9,973 nucleotides of DNA from Flavobacteriaceae bacterium UBA3440. Its GTDB lineage: Bacteria > Bacteroidota > Bacteroidia > Flavobacteriales > Flavobacteriaceae. The notes under the pieces were generated by a model, which was given only the letters and a program-made list of their open reading frames with translations, was not told the origin of the DNA and did no database searches. The position numbers and the translations under genes were made by a program. This document shows positions 1-6,053 of this stretch, in pieces. Numbering within the stretch: the stretch's first letter is position 1; the number at the start of each line of letters is the position of its first letter. The stretch is from NCBI GenBank assembly GCA_002378585.1, contig DFSJ01000010.1:1-9973 (forward strand). Reading direction: 5' to 3'.

Positions 1-21
1 AACCAGCTGAGCTAAGAGCCC
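1..21 (-). tRNA. tRNA gene, 5' end only (cut by window edge)
   Basis: Read on the minus strand from position 21, the sequence has the start of a tRNA: a 7-nt acceptor strand GGGCTCT, then TA at tRNA positions 8-9, the D-stem GCTC and the D-loop AGCTGGTT. Every invariant base expected in this stretch is present. The anticodon and the 3' half lie outside the window, so the isotype cannot be read. An acceptor arm starting GGGC with an AGCTGGTT D-loop fits several isotypes (Ile, Met and Val, among others). A dedicated promoter lies 31 nt upstream. Confidence 0.85.
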
Positions 22-51
22 GAATGCTTTTCCTGACTGGAGAAGCGAGTG

Positions 52-81
52 CAAATATAAGATAGATTTTGTGATGCCAAA
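52..81 (-). promoter_or_regulatory. Bacteroidota-type promoter for the tRNA
   Basis: On the minus strand a TTTG -33 element (81 to 78) is followed after 18 nt by TATATTTG (59 to 52). This is an exact match to the Bacteroidota -7 consensus TAnnTTTG. Transcription would begin near position 45, giving a leader of roughly 25 nt before the tRNA 5' end at 21, to be removed by RNase P. The promoter starts within 20 bp of the folC stop, and no hairpin terminator separates them, so readthrough from the folC operon is also possible. The assignment is inferred from consensus match and position. Confidence 0.7.
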
Positions 82-98
82 AGAAAAAGCAAAAAATA

Positions 99-1313
99 TT
101 ACACGACTTCGGCCACTACAAAAGTGCTTCCGCCGATGTAGATCAGGTCTTCAGGTTGAGCCTGGGCTTTCGCTGCCTCAAAGGCTTGATTGACAGAGTT
201 ATAGGATATGCCTTGAAGTCCGTATTGCCCGGCGATTTCCTGGAGTGAAGTCGCGGGTAGGGCGCGCATCATTTGGGGGGCACAAAAATAATAGTGCGCA
301 GTTTTGGGCAAAAGGGGTAATACTGCGGATAAATCCTTGTCTTTTACAAAACCCAGCACCAAATGCAACTGTCGATGTGGGGTGGACTGGAGTTGCTGCA
401 TGGTGAGGGTGAGTCCATCGACGTTGTGGGCGGTATCAGCGATACAAGTGGGGTGTGTGGACAAAATCTGCCAACGCCCTTGAAAGCCTGTTAGGGTTTG
501 AACCTGACTAAGTCCTAATCGTATATGTTCCTGGGTAATGCCCCAATCTTGAGAGATTTGATCAAAGACTCCCAAAACTCCTTGGATATTTTTCTTTTGG
601 TAACTGCCTTTAAGGTCACAGGCGTACTCTGGGTAACCCTGTTGATCGGCAAAGATGATGGGTGCACGGAGGTGATTTGCCCGGGAGACCAAAACCTCTT
701 GTACTTCCTGCTGTGTCTGTGAGATAACGACTGGGACACCCGGTTTAATAATCCCTGCTTTTTCATCAGCTATTTCGGGAAGGGTATGTCCCAATAAGTC
801 CATGTGGTCCCAGCCTATGTTGGTAATCAGACAAACCTCGGGCGTAATAATATTGGTAGCATCGAGTCGACCACCCAAACCAACTTCGATGACCGCCATA
901 TCCACTTGCTGCTGGGCAAAGTAGTCCAGAGCCATCCCAACGGTCAATTCAAAAAAGGACAACTGATGGGATTCAATAAATTCTTTGTGTTGCGCGATAA
1001 AGTCGACTACAAATGATTCAGGCGCCAGGGCGCCATTGATCTTGATGCGTTCTCGGAAATCTTTTAAATGTGGAGAGGTGTACAAGCCGACTTTGAGACC
1101 GGCTTGTTGCAATACCGCTGAGAGCATGTGGCTGCTTGAGCCTTTGCCATTTGTACCGGCTACGTGAATCGATTTAAACCGTTGTTCTGGATGTCCTAAA
1201 TGTACCACCAAGGCACGCACTGGTGCCAACTTTCCAGAATAGGCTGATGCCCCTTTCTGTTGGTACATCGGCAGTCGTGCAAACATCCATTCGGTGGTTT
1301 CTTGGTAATTCAT
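99..1313 (-). CDS. folC: Bifunctional folylpolyglutamate synthase / dihydrofolate synthase
   Basis: This 404-aa cytoplasmic Mur-ligase-family enzyme adds glutamate to dihydropteroate (making dihydrofolate) and to reduced folates (polyglutamylation), using ATP. Visible motifs are the P-loop GTNGKGS at residues 53-59, a folate/Mg-loop region TSPHLKDFRERI at 79-90, EVGLGGRLDATN at 143-154, DEKAGIIKPG at 183-192 with K185 in the place of the carbamylated lysine, and DTAHN at 293-297 marking the C-terminal ligase domain. Length is normal for the family and the frame is intact. The ATG at 1313 gives MNYQETTEWMFARLPMYQ, the usual N-terminus of Bacteroidota FolC. Its start lies 4 nt beyond the tonB stop, so it is probably translated from the nhaD-exbB-exbD-tonB transcript as the last gene. 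No Shine-Dalgarno sequence is visible. Whether it serves both reactions or only polyglutamylation cannot be told here. Confidence 0.96.
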   Translation of the reverse strand: MNYQETTEWMFARLPMYQQKGASAYSGKLAPVRALVVHLGHPEQRFKSIHVAGTNGKGSSSHMLSAVLQQAGLKVGLYTSPHLKDFRERIKINGALAPESFVVDFIAQHKEFIESHQLSFFELTVGMALDYFAQQQVDMAVIEVGLGGRLDATNIITPEVCLITNIGWDHMDLLGHTLPEIADEKAGIIKPGVPVVISQTQQEVQEVLVSRANHLRAPIIFADQQGYPEYACDLKGSYQKKNIQGVLGVFDQISQDWGITQEHIRLGLSQVQTLTGFQGRWQILSTHPTCIADTAHNVDGLTLTMQQLQSTPHRQLHLVLGFVKDKDLSAVLPLLPKTAHYYFCAPQMMRALPATSLQEIAGQYGLQGISYNSVNQAFEAAKAQAQPEDLIYIGGSTFVVAEVV

Positions 1314-1317
1314 GATG

Positions 1318-2157
1318 CTACTGACCTAACCTAAAATCAACAACAACAAAACCCACTTGTTGTTCCGGAGCTTTGGGATCTGCGGCCCAAACGAAGCTCA
1401 TGGCGGTTTTTTGAGCCGGAGACATCAAACAGGGGTCTGTATTGGTGGTTCCTTGAGCTCCAGGCTGTGCGGAAAGCACTTTGCCTTGTTGGTTAACCAC
1501 AATGCGCACCACTACCCTGCCTTGTTGCTCGCAGTTTTGAACCACGGCTGATTTAGACAATAACTTTCTTCCAGAAAGGCCAAAGCCTATACCATCAACT
1601 CCTGCACCACCCCCATAAAAACTGGGCGCATAAGGGTCTCCTGTCAAACTGCCCTGTTGACCCTGCCCTTGAGCATTTCCATTTGACGTACTGGATGTAG
1701 CAGTAGTATTAGTTGACGCATTGGCCCCTTGAAGCATTCTGTTTAAAACGGCTTGAGTCGCTGCGTCTGGCTTAGGTTTGGGTTTTGGGGTTGTTTTGGG
1801 GGTGTCTTGAGCGGGTATCGAATTGGCGGCTGGATTGATTTTTTTTTCAGGGGTGGCCGTTATGGGGGCTTCACTGAGTGGATCACTGACCAATAGTTCT
1901 TCTTCGCTAGAGGCCAACTCTTCATTGATTGCTGTCGACGAATCGACTTCCGGCACTTCCATAAACTCATCAGAAATAGAAGCTTCTGAAGAGGGATCAG
2001 CCAAGGCAATGTCTCCAAAGCGGATAGTTACCCCACTTTCTATGGGTGGATCCCAATAGGACAACCCAAAGAAAAACAATACCCAAACCAACAATGCCAT
2101 GAGCAATACGGTTAAGGAAAAGGATTTTCTTTGATGTGGAGTTTGAAGTACAGTCAT
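1318..2157 (-). CDS. tonB: TonB-family energy transducer
   Basis: This 279-aa protein is anchored in the inner membrane and spans the periplasm, passing proton-motive force from ExbB/ExbD to outer-membrane TonB-dependent transporters. It has a short cytoplasmic N-terminus, one membrane anchor at about residues 14-33, an acidic Ser/Glu/Asp segment at 56-97, a Pro-Lys repeat at 117-130 and an Asn/Thr/Gly/Gln linker at 144-195. The C-terminal domain (about 205-279) contains GRVVVRIVVNQQGKVLSAQPG (213-233), the strand-turn-strand signature of TonB C-terminal domains in Bacteroidota. C209 and C243 both lie in the periplasmic domain and could form a disulfide (inference). Its ATG overlaps the exbD stop as TAATG, implying translational coupling. 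No TonB-dependent receptor is in the window, so its client is unknown; a TolA-like role cannot be excluded. Confidence 0.88.
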   Translation of the reverse strand: MTVLQTPHQRKSFSLTVLLMALLVWVLFFFGLSYWDPPIESGVTIRFGDIALADPSSEASISDEFMEVPEVDSSTAINEELASSEEELLVSDPLSEAPITATPEKKINPAANSIPAQDTPKTTPKPKPKPDAATQAVLNRMLQGANASTNTTATSSTSNGNAQGQGQQGSLTGDPYAPSFYGGGAGVDGIGFGLSGRKLLSKSAVVQNCEQQGRVVVRIVVNQQGKVLSAQPGAQGTTNTDPCLMSPAQKTAMSFVWAADPKAPEQQVGFVVVDFRLGQ

Positions 2158-2543
2158 TACTGGGGTCTTACCGCCAAAATCACTTTGTATTTGTTGCGTT
2201 GGGCTAGGTCCATCACATAAACCGCTTCTTTTATAGCAACGGATTCTTCTGCGCGCAATAAAATAGTGGGGTCGTTCTGCCCTTCAAGTGCTGCGGCTAG
2301 TACAGTAGGCAAAGACTCTTTGGCTACTGCCTCCTGATTGACATAATACATCAGGGATCCGTCTATACTCACCGTAACCGATTGCGTATTGGTAGACTGC
2401 CCCTTAGCTTTTGGCAACAGTAGGTCGAGTGCATTGGGCGCATTGGCCGTCAGCATAAAAAAGATCAACAGCAAGAAAACAATATCCGTCATTGAGGACA
2501 TGCTAAACTCTGGATTGACCTTATTTCTTCCTTGTAGTTTCAT
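2157..2543 (-). CDS. exbD: ExbD/TolR-family biopolymer transport protein
   Basis: This 128-aa inner-membrane protein has one membrane helix and a periplasmic domain, and is the proton-relay partner of ExbB. The N-terminus MKLQGRNKVNPEFSMSSMTD leads into the helix at about residues 19-34. D20, at the start of that helix (MTDIVFLLLIFFMLT), corresponds to the proton-carrying Asp25 of E. coli ExbD. Residues 45-128 form the usual periplasmic fold, with a VTVSIDGSLMYYVNQ strand pair and an ILLRAEESV strand near 94-102. Length is typical. It lies 8 nt after exbB and overlaps tonB by one base. Gene order and anchor favour ExbD over TolR, because no pal, tolB or ybgF follows. Confidence 0.94.
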   Translation of the reverse strand: MKLQGRNKVNPEFSMSSMTDIVFLLLIFFMLTANAPNALDLLLPKAKGQSTNTQSVTVSIDGSLMYYVNQEAVAKESLPTVLAAALEGQNDPTILLRAEESVAIKEAVYVMDLAQRNKYKVILAVRPQ

Positions 2544-2547
2544 GGGG

Positions 2548-2553
2548 CTCCTT
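2548..2553 (-). promoter_or_regulatory. Shine-Dalgarno sequence of exbD
   Basis: AAGGAG is read on the minus strand 4 nt before the exbD ATG and overlaps the exbB stop codon (TAAGGAG). It is the only strong Shine-Dalgarno match ahead of any gene here. The placement suggests that ribosomes finishing exbB reinitiate on exbD, which would help fix the ratio of the two subunits (inference). Confidence 0.65.
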
Positions 2554-3235
2554 AAGCGGGTTCGTTCAGCAAGTCCAAGAAATCAACAGCATGGGCCTGC
2601 ATTTGATGTACTACTTTACTGGTTATATTGACTAAATGATTGTAGGCCGTATAGGCAATAATGCCCACCACCAAACCACCAACGGTAGTCGTCATAGCGG
2701 TATAAATCCCTGAGGCTAGCATGCCCATCTCTGCTTGACCTCCGCTTGAGGCCATTTCATGAAAGGCAAGAATCATTCCGACTACTGTACCCAAAAATCC
2801 AAGCATGGGTGCTGCTCCTGAGACCGTGGCCAAAACGCTTACATTGCGCTCCAACTTATACACCTCCAAAGTACCTGCATTTTCTATAGCCGCATTGATG
2901 TCATCTAGTGGCTTCCCGATACGCGAAATTCCTTTCTCAATCAATCGAGCAACAGGCGCATCTGTCTTGGCGCACAAACTCATGGCCGCTTCCACTTTGT
3001 GGTTAGAGATGTGGTCTTTGATTTGGTTCATAAAATTATCGTCGATTTTAGAAGCTGCTTTAATCGCAAAATAGCGCTCAAAATACAGATATAAGGTGAC
3101 GAATAACAAGACGAATAGAATACCCAATATCACACTACTGGCTGCTCCTCCGTTGAGAATCAGGTCCATAATGGAAAGACTTTTGGCGACAGGGGTTTCC
3201 ACCACAGGTGCAGGCACTTCAGTTTGTAGTAACAT
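2552..3235 (-). CDS. exbB: MotA/TolQ/ExbB-family proton channel protein
   Basis: This 227-aa inner-membrane protein forms the pentameric channel that, with ExbD, converts proton flow into TonB motion. Three membrane helices are visible at about residues 34-54, 135-159 and 180-201, with a long cytoplasmic segment between the first two, as in ExbB/TolQ. The family signatures are present: APMLGFLGTVVGM at 142-154 and GIYTAMTTTVGGLVVGI at 176-192, lining the pore. An N-terminal extension of about 20 residues, rich in Pro and Val, precedes the first helix. The start chosen is the ATG at 3235, 12 nt after the nhaD stop. A TTG three codons upstream (3244) is in frame, but TTG starts are uncommon and neither candidate has a Shine-Dalgarno sequence. 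It sits directly between nhaD and exbD. Confidence 0.93.
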   Translation of the reverse strand: MLLQTEVPAPVVETPVAKSLSIMDLILNGGAASSVILGILFVLLFVTLYLYFERYFAIKAASKIDDNFMNQIKDHISNHKVEAAMSLCAKTDAPVARLIEKGISRIGKPLDDINAAIENAGTLEVYKLERNVSVLATVSGAAPMLGFLGTVVGMILAFHEMASSGGQAEMGMLASGIYTAMTTTVGGLVVGIIAYTAYNHLVNITSKVVHQMQAHAVDFLDLLNEPA

Positions 3236-3247
3236 AGAGAACAATGA

Positions 3248-4582
3248 TTAAGCAGCGTTTAAAAACAAGTCGCGCATCAGTATAAACACCAATGCACCAG
3301 CCAAGAACCCAATAAAAGCTAGACCGGCAATTTTTTTGAGGTACCAGAAGAAATCGATTTTTTCCATACCCATAGCCACTACTCCCGCAGCGGAACCAAT
3401 GATCAACATACTTCCGCCCGTACCGGCAGCGTAGGCGATAAAGTGCCACATAGGGTGGTCCATTCCTTCTGAGAACATACCAATACTCGCAGCCACCAAA
3501 GGCACATTATCAATTACCGCCGAACCTACTCCCAAAAGCAGTACCACGATGTCTAGATTAGGTATGGACGCGTTGAGTGCTTCGGCAAAATGAAAGAGCA
3601 TACCCAAAGATTCCAATGCAGCAACGGCCATCAAAATTCCTAAGAAAAATAGGATACTAGGAAGCTCAATACGCGATAACGCTCTATGAACAGGACTATG
3701 GTGTGAGGTAGTATCGTGAAGCGCTTCATCAACACCGGTTAAACTGAACTTGGCTGAAGAATAAATCTCGGCAAAAGTAGCCACGACTGCTAGCGACAAC
3801 ATCATCCCCACATAAGGAGGCAAATGAGTTACTGTTTTAAAAAAAGGAACAAAAATAATAGATCCTAATCCGAGGTAGAGCATTTTGGCGCCATGTCTAT
3901 TCACTCGCTCTTCCTTAATCTCCTGATCTATAGATCCGCTAAAGGCTTTGAATCTGCTGGCAATCAAGACAGGTACCGCCATACATGCAATGGCTGGCAA
4001 TAACACGTGGGCGACCAAACTTCCTGCGGAAACTTTATTGGCGATCCAGAGCATTGTGGTCGTCACATCACCTATTGGAGACCAAGCACCCCCAGCATTG
4101 GCAGCGATTACGATCATTCCAGCAAACCAGAGCCTAGTTTCGCGATCGCTGATCACTTTTTGCAAAATAGTGATCAAAACGATGGTCGCTGTCAAGTTGT
4201 CAATGATGGCTGAAAGCACAAAAGCCAAAATGGAAAATAACCACAATAGACTGCGTTTGGACTTAACTTTTATAAAACCTTTGATGGTTTGAAAACCGTT
4301 GAAGTTGTCAATGATTTCAACAATGGTCATGGCACCGATTAAAAACACCAAAATCTCAGCTGTTTTCCCTAAATGATGCAATAAGATTTCTTCAATATGA
4401 GTTGGAATCAGCTCCTTTAGGGCGGTATCCACGTTGAAAACATCCATATGGGTCAAGGCGATTAAGGCCCATAAAATGGCCATCATCCCTAGCGCAGGTA
4501 TGAGTTTGTCAATTTTGAGGTTGTGTTCCAGGGCGATTCCTAAATACCCTAAAACGAATACTATTAGAATAATTGTCTCCAT
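3248..4582 (-). CDS. nhaD: NhaD-type Na+/H+ antiporter
   Basis: This 444-aa polytopic inner-membrane protein of the ion transporter superfamily (NhaD/ArsB-like) exports Na+ (and in several characterised NhaD proteins Li+) in exchange for H+. It has about 11-13 hydrophobic segments along its whole length. The two inverted-repeat half-motifs are clear: SAIIDNLTATI at 124-134 and SAVIDNVPLVAAS at 354-366, each with an IDN core. Residues 161-179 (ANAGGAWSPIGDVTTTMLW) form the conserved loop after the first half, and GTGGSMLIIGSAAGVVAMG (387-405) its counterpart. The start is set at the ATG at 4582 (METIILIVFVLGYLG). The frame stays open to 4729, but that stretch encodes a basic, non-family N-terminus and contains the promoter. 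This is the first gene of the nhaD-exbB-exbD-tonB-folC unit. No Shine-Dalgarno sequence; the leader is A/T-rich. Confidence 0.93.
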   Translation of the reverse strand: METIILIVFVLGYLGIALEHNLKIDKLIPALGMMAILWALIALTHMDVFNVDTALKELIPTHIEEILLHHLGKTAEILVFLIGAMTIVEIIDNFNGFQTIKGFIKVKSKRSLLWLFSILAFVLSAIIDNLTATIVLITILQKVISDRETRLWFAGMIVIAANAGGAWSPIGDVTTTMLWIANKVSAGSLVAHVLLPAIACMAVPVLIASRFKAFSGSIDQEIKEERVNRHGAKMLYLGLGSIIFVPFFKTVTHLPPYVGMMLSLAVVATFAEIYSSAKFSLTGVDEALHDTTSHHSPVHRALSRIELPSILFFLGILMAVAALESLGMLFHFAEALNASIPNLDIVVLLLGVGSAVIDNVPLVAASIGMFSEGMDHPMWHFIAYAAGTGGSMLIIGSAAGVVAMGMEKIDFFWYLKKIAGLAFIGFLAGALVFILMRDLFLNAA

Positions 4583-4626
4583 AAAATGTTTTCTATTGTT
4601 TGATCTACGGTTTTGGTAGACCCAAA

Positions 4627-4656
4627 CAAATATAAAAAAACTGAGGGCATGCCCAA
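4627..4656 (-). promoter_or_regulatory. Bacteroidota-type promoter of the nhaD operon
   Basis: Minus strand: a TTG -33 element (4656 to 4654), a 19-nt spacer, then TATATTTG (4634 to 4627), a full match to TAnnTTTG and identical to the -7 element of the tRNA promoter. Transcription would start near 4620, giving a 5' leader of about 38 nt to the nhaD ATG at 4582. This position excludes the longer upstream reading of nhaD. No equally good promoter was seen between nhaD and folC. Confidence 0.65.
4645..4654. promoter_or_regulatory. Perfect palindrome in the nhaD promoter spacer (possible operator)
   Basis: GGGCATGCCC is a perfect 10-bp palindrome, GC-rich inside an otherwise AT-rich intergenic region, and abuts the -33 TTG of the nhaD promoter. 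A regulator bound here would block or remodel promoter access. The symmetry does not extend beyond 10 bp, and a palindrome of this length is expected by chance about once per kilobase, so operator function is only a possibility. Confidence 0.3.
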
Positions 4657-4701
4657 GGAAATCTTTCAAGCCTGAACAAAAAAGACCAAATCGGGTAAAC
4701 C

Positions 4702-4719
4702 TAAATTTTTGTACCTTCA
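4702..4719 (+). promoter_or_regulatory. Weak promoter candidate for the acyl-CoA dehydrogenase gene
   Basis: Two imperfect -7 candidates lie just upstream of the start: TAAATTTTTG (4702-4711, TAnnTTTG with two extra T) and TACCTTCA (4712-4719, differing at the last two positions). Neither has a clear TTG at -33. The second would leave a leader of about 8-10 nt before the ATG at 4734. A promoter must be near because the upstream gene is divergent, but its exact place is uncertain. Confidence 0.3.
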
Positions 4720-4733
4720 AAAAAAGCATTCAT

Positions 4734-5873
4734 ATGGAATATTTTCTGACTCCTGAACAGCAAATGATTCGGGACAGCGCACGTGAATACGCCCAGCAAT
4801 ACTTGTTGCCCGGTGTCATAGAGAGAGATTTAAATGGTCACTGGCCCAATGAACAAATCGCTCAGATGGGCCAGTTGGGCTTTATGGGCATGATGGTTGA
4901 TCCCCAATGGGGCGGAAGTGGATTAGATTCTATGAGCTACGTCCTTGCCATGGAAGAAATATCCAAAATCGACGCGTCTGCCTCGGTCATCATGTCGGTC
5001 AATAACTCATTGGTTTGCTGGGGTCTTGAAAAATTTGGTTCTGAGGCACAAAAAGAAAAATATCTGCCGGGATTGGCCAGTGGAAAACTTTTAGGAGCAT
5101 TCTGCCTTTCAGAACCAGAGGCGGGAAGTGACGCCTCCTCTCAAAAAACTAAAGCGGAGGACAGGGGCGATTGCTATCTGGTCAATGGGACGAAAAATTG
5201 GATCACCAACGGGGGACATGCAGATGTGTATTTAGTGATGGCCCAAACCGACGCATCGTTGAAATCAAAAGGGATTAACGCCTTGATCATTGAAAAGGGA
5301 GCCCCGGGATTTGACATAGGCCCCAAAGAACAAAAAATGGGTATCCGCAGCAGTGATACCCATACCTTACAGTTTTCAGATGTACGGGTGCCGAAAGAAA
5401 ATAGGATTGGCGACGAAGGATTTGGTTTTGCTTTTGCCATGAAGACACTGGCTGGAGGTAGACTGGGCATTGCTGCTCAAGCATTGGGGCTGGCTCAAGG
5501 TGCCTATGAGCGTTCGGTGGATTATGCCAAACAGAGAAAAACATTTGGTCAACTTATCGGCAGTCATCAAGCAATCGCCTTCAAACTCGCTAAAATGGCT
5601 ACGGATATAGAGGCGGCGCGCCTATTGGTTTATAAAGCTGCCCAACTTAAGGATTGTGGAGCTTCCATAGATAGGGCTAGTGCCATGGCTAAATTCTGGG
5701 CTTCCAAAGCTGCTATGGAGGTAACTACGGAAGCTGTTCAAATACACGGAGGAAATGGATATGTGGTGGAATACCATGTGGAACGTATGATGCGCGATGC
5801 AAAAATCACACAAATTTACGAGGGAACTACAGAAATACAACAGATGATCATCGCTCGAGGACTTGGTATTTAG
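4734..5873 (+). CDS. Acyl-CoA dehydrogenase (short/branched-chain type)
   Basis: This 379-aa FAD flavoenzyme catalyses alpha,beta-dehydrogenation of an acyl-CoA to the trans-2-enoyl-CoA, passing electrons to electron-transfer flavoprotein in fatty-acid or branched-chain amino-acid breakdown. The three family domains follow in order: N-terminal helical (about 6-117), middle beta with the FAD/substrate signature AFCLSEPEAGSDASS at 122-136 and WITNGGHADVYLVMA at 156-170, and C-terminal helical (about 228-376) with QRKTFGQLIGSHQAIAFKLA (267-286) and QIHGGNGYVVEYHVERMMRD (336-355). E363 in IYEGTTEIQ is at the catalytic-base position used by short- and medium-chain and butyryl-CoA dehydrogenases, rather than the alternative site of isovaleryl-CoA dehydrogenase. 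Length and catalytic residues are normal. It stands alone: divergent from nhaD, 180 bp before gltB, with no etfAB or thiolase nearby. Substrate chain length cannot be read from the sequence. Confidence 0.95.
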   Translation: MEYFLTPEQQMIRDSAREYAQQYLLPGVIERDLNGHWPNEQIAQMGQLGFMGMMVDPQWGGSGLDSMSYVLAMEEISKIDASASVIMSVNNSLVCWGLEKFGSEAQKEKYLPGLASGKLLGAFCLSEPEAGSDASSQKTKAEDRGDCYLVNGTKNWITNGGHADVYLVMAQTDASLKSKGINALIIEKGAPGFDIGPKEQKMGIRSSDTHTLQFSDVRVPKENRIGDEGFGFAFAMKTLAGGRLGIAAQALGLAQGAYERSVDYAKQRKTFGQLIGSHQAIAFKLAKMATDIEAARLLVYKAAQLKDCGASIDRASAMAKFWASKAAMEVTTEAVQIHGGNGYVVEYHVERMMRDAKITQIYEGTTEIQQMIIARGLGI

Positions 5874-5880
5874 GCGAAGC

Positions 5881-5924
5881 CAATCCTGTTTTTAGCATTT
5901 CATTGAAGGATTGATATTTTTATT
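5881..5924 (+). terminator. Probable weak intrinsic terminator of the acyl-CoA dehydrogenase gene
   Basis: Seven nt after the stop, CAATCCT (5881-5887) pairs with AGGATTG (5907-5913) across a 19-nt loop, followed by the T-rich tail ATATTTTTATT. A 7-bp AT-containing stem with a long loop is weak for a terminator, but position and tail fit. A second, mutually exclusive 7-bp stem, TTGAAGG (5903-5909) with CCTTCAA (5926-5932), overlaps it. Confidence 0.4.
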
Positions 5925-5993
5925 CCCTTCAAAATACAAGTTTTACATTTTTGACATAGCTTGAGCCAAAACCATGTATTTTATGACATAAAC

Positions 5994-6024
5994 AAACGCT
6001 AATCCTTAAGATTCTTTAGCGTTT
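5994..6024. repeat. 9-bp inverted repeat upstream of gltB
   Basis: AAACGCTAA (5994-6002) and TTAGCGTTT (6016-6024) are perfect reverse complements separated by 13 nt. The right arm ends 5 bp before the gltB -7 element, so the repeat covers the -33 region and spacer of that promoter. It could be an operator for a dimeric regulator. Alternatively, since the right arm ends in TTTTG, it could be a bidirectional terminator or RNA hairpin. The symmetry is directly visible; its function is inferred. Confidence 0.5.
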
Positions 6025-6028
6025 TGCG

Positions 6029-6036
6029 TAATTTTG
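6029..6036 (+). promoter_or_regulatory. -7 element of the gltB promoter
   Basis: TAATTTTG is a full match to the Bacteroidota TAnnTTTG -7 consensus, 17 nt before the gltB ATG. No TTG is found at the expected -33 spacing (around 6005-6010 reads CTTAAG), so the promoter may be weak or activator-dependent. The predicted start near 6042 leaves a leader of only about 12 nt. Confidence 0.5.
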
Positions 6037-6053
6037 CTCAAATTATTCATTTT

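Noticed and set aside
3236..3244. TTG start adding three residues to ExbB
   Set aside because: TTG starts are uncommon, no Shine-Dalgarno supports it, and the ATG at 3235 gives the usual family spacing. It cannot be fully excluded.
3948..4292. 114-aa plus-strand frame opposite nhaD
   Set aside because: It is the complement of conserved membrane segments of NhaD, has no recognisable domain and no start signal.
4583..4729. 49-residue N-terminal extension of nhaD (ATG at 4729)
   Set aside because: The extension is basic and unlike NhaD N-termini, it contains the nhaD promoter, and the ATG at 4582 gives the standard METIILIVFVLGYLG start.
5174..5840. Several antisense frames of 64-98 codons within the acyl-CoA dehydrogenase gene
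   Set aside because: They mirror a conserved coding sequence, overlap each other in different frames and show no family features.
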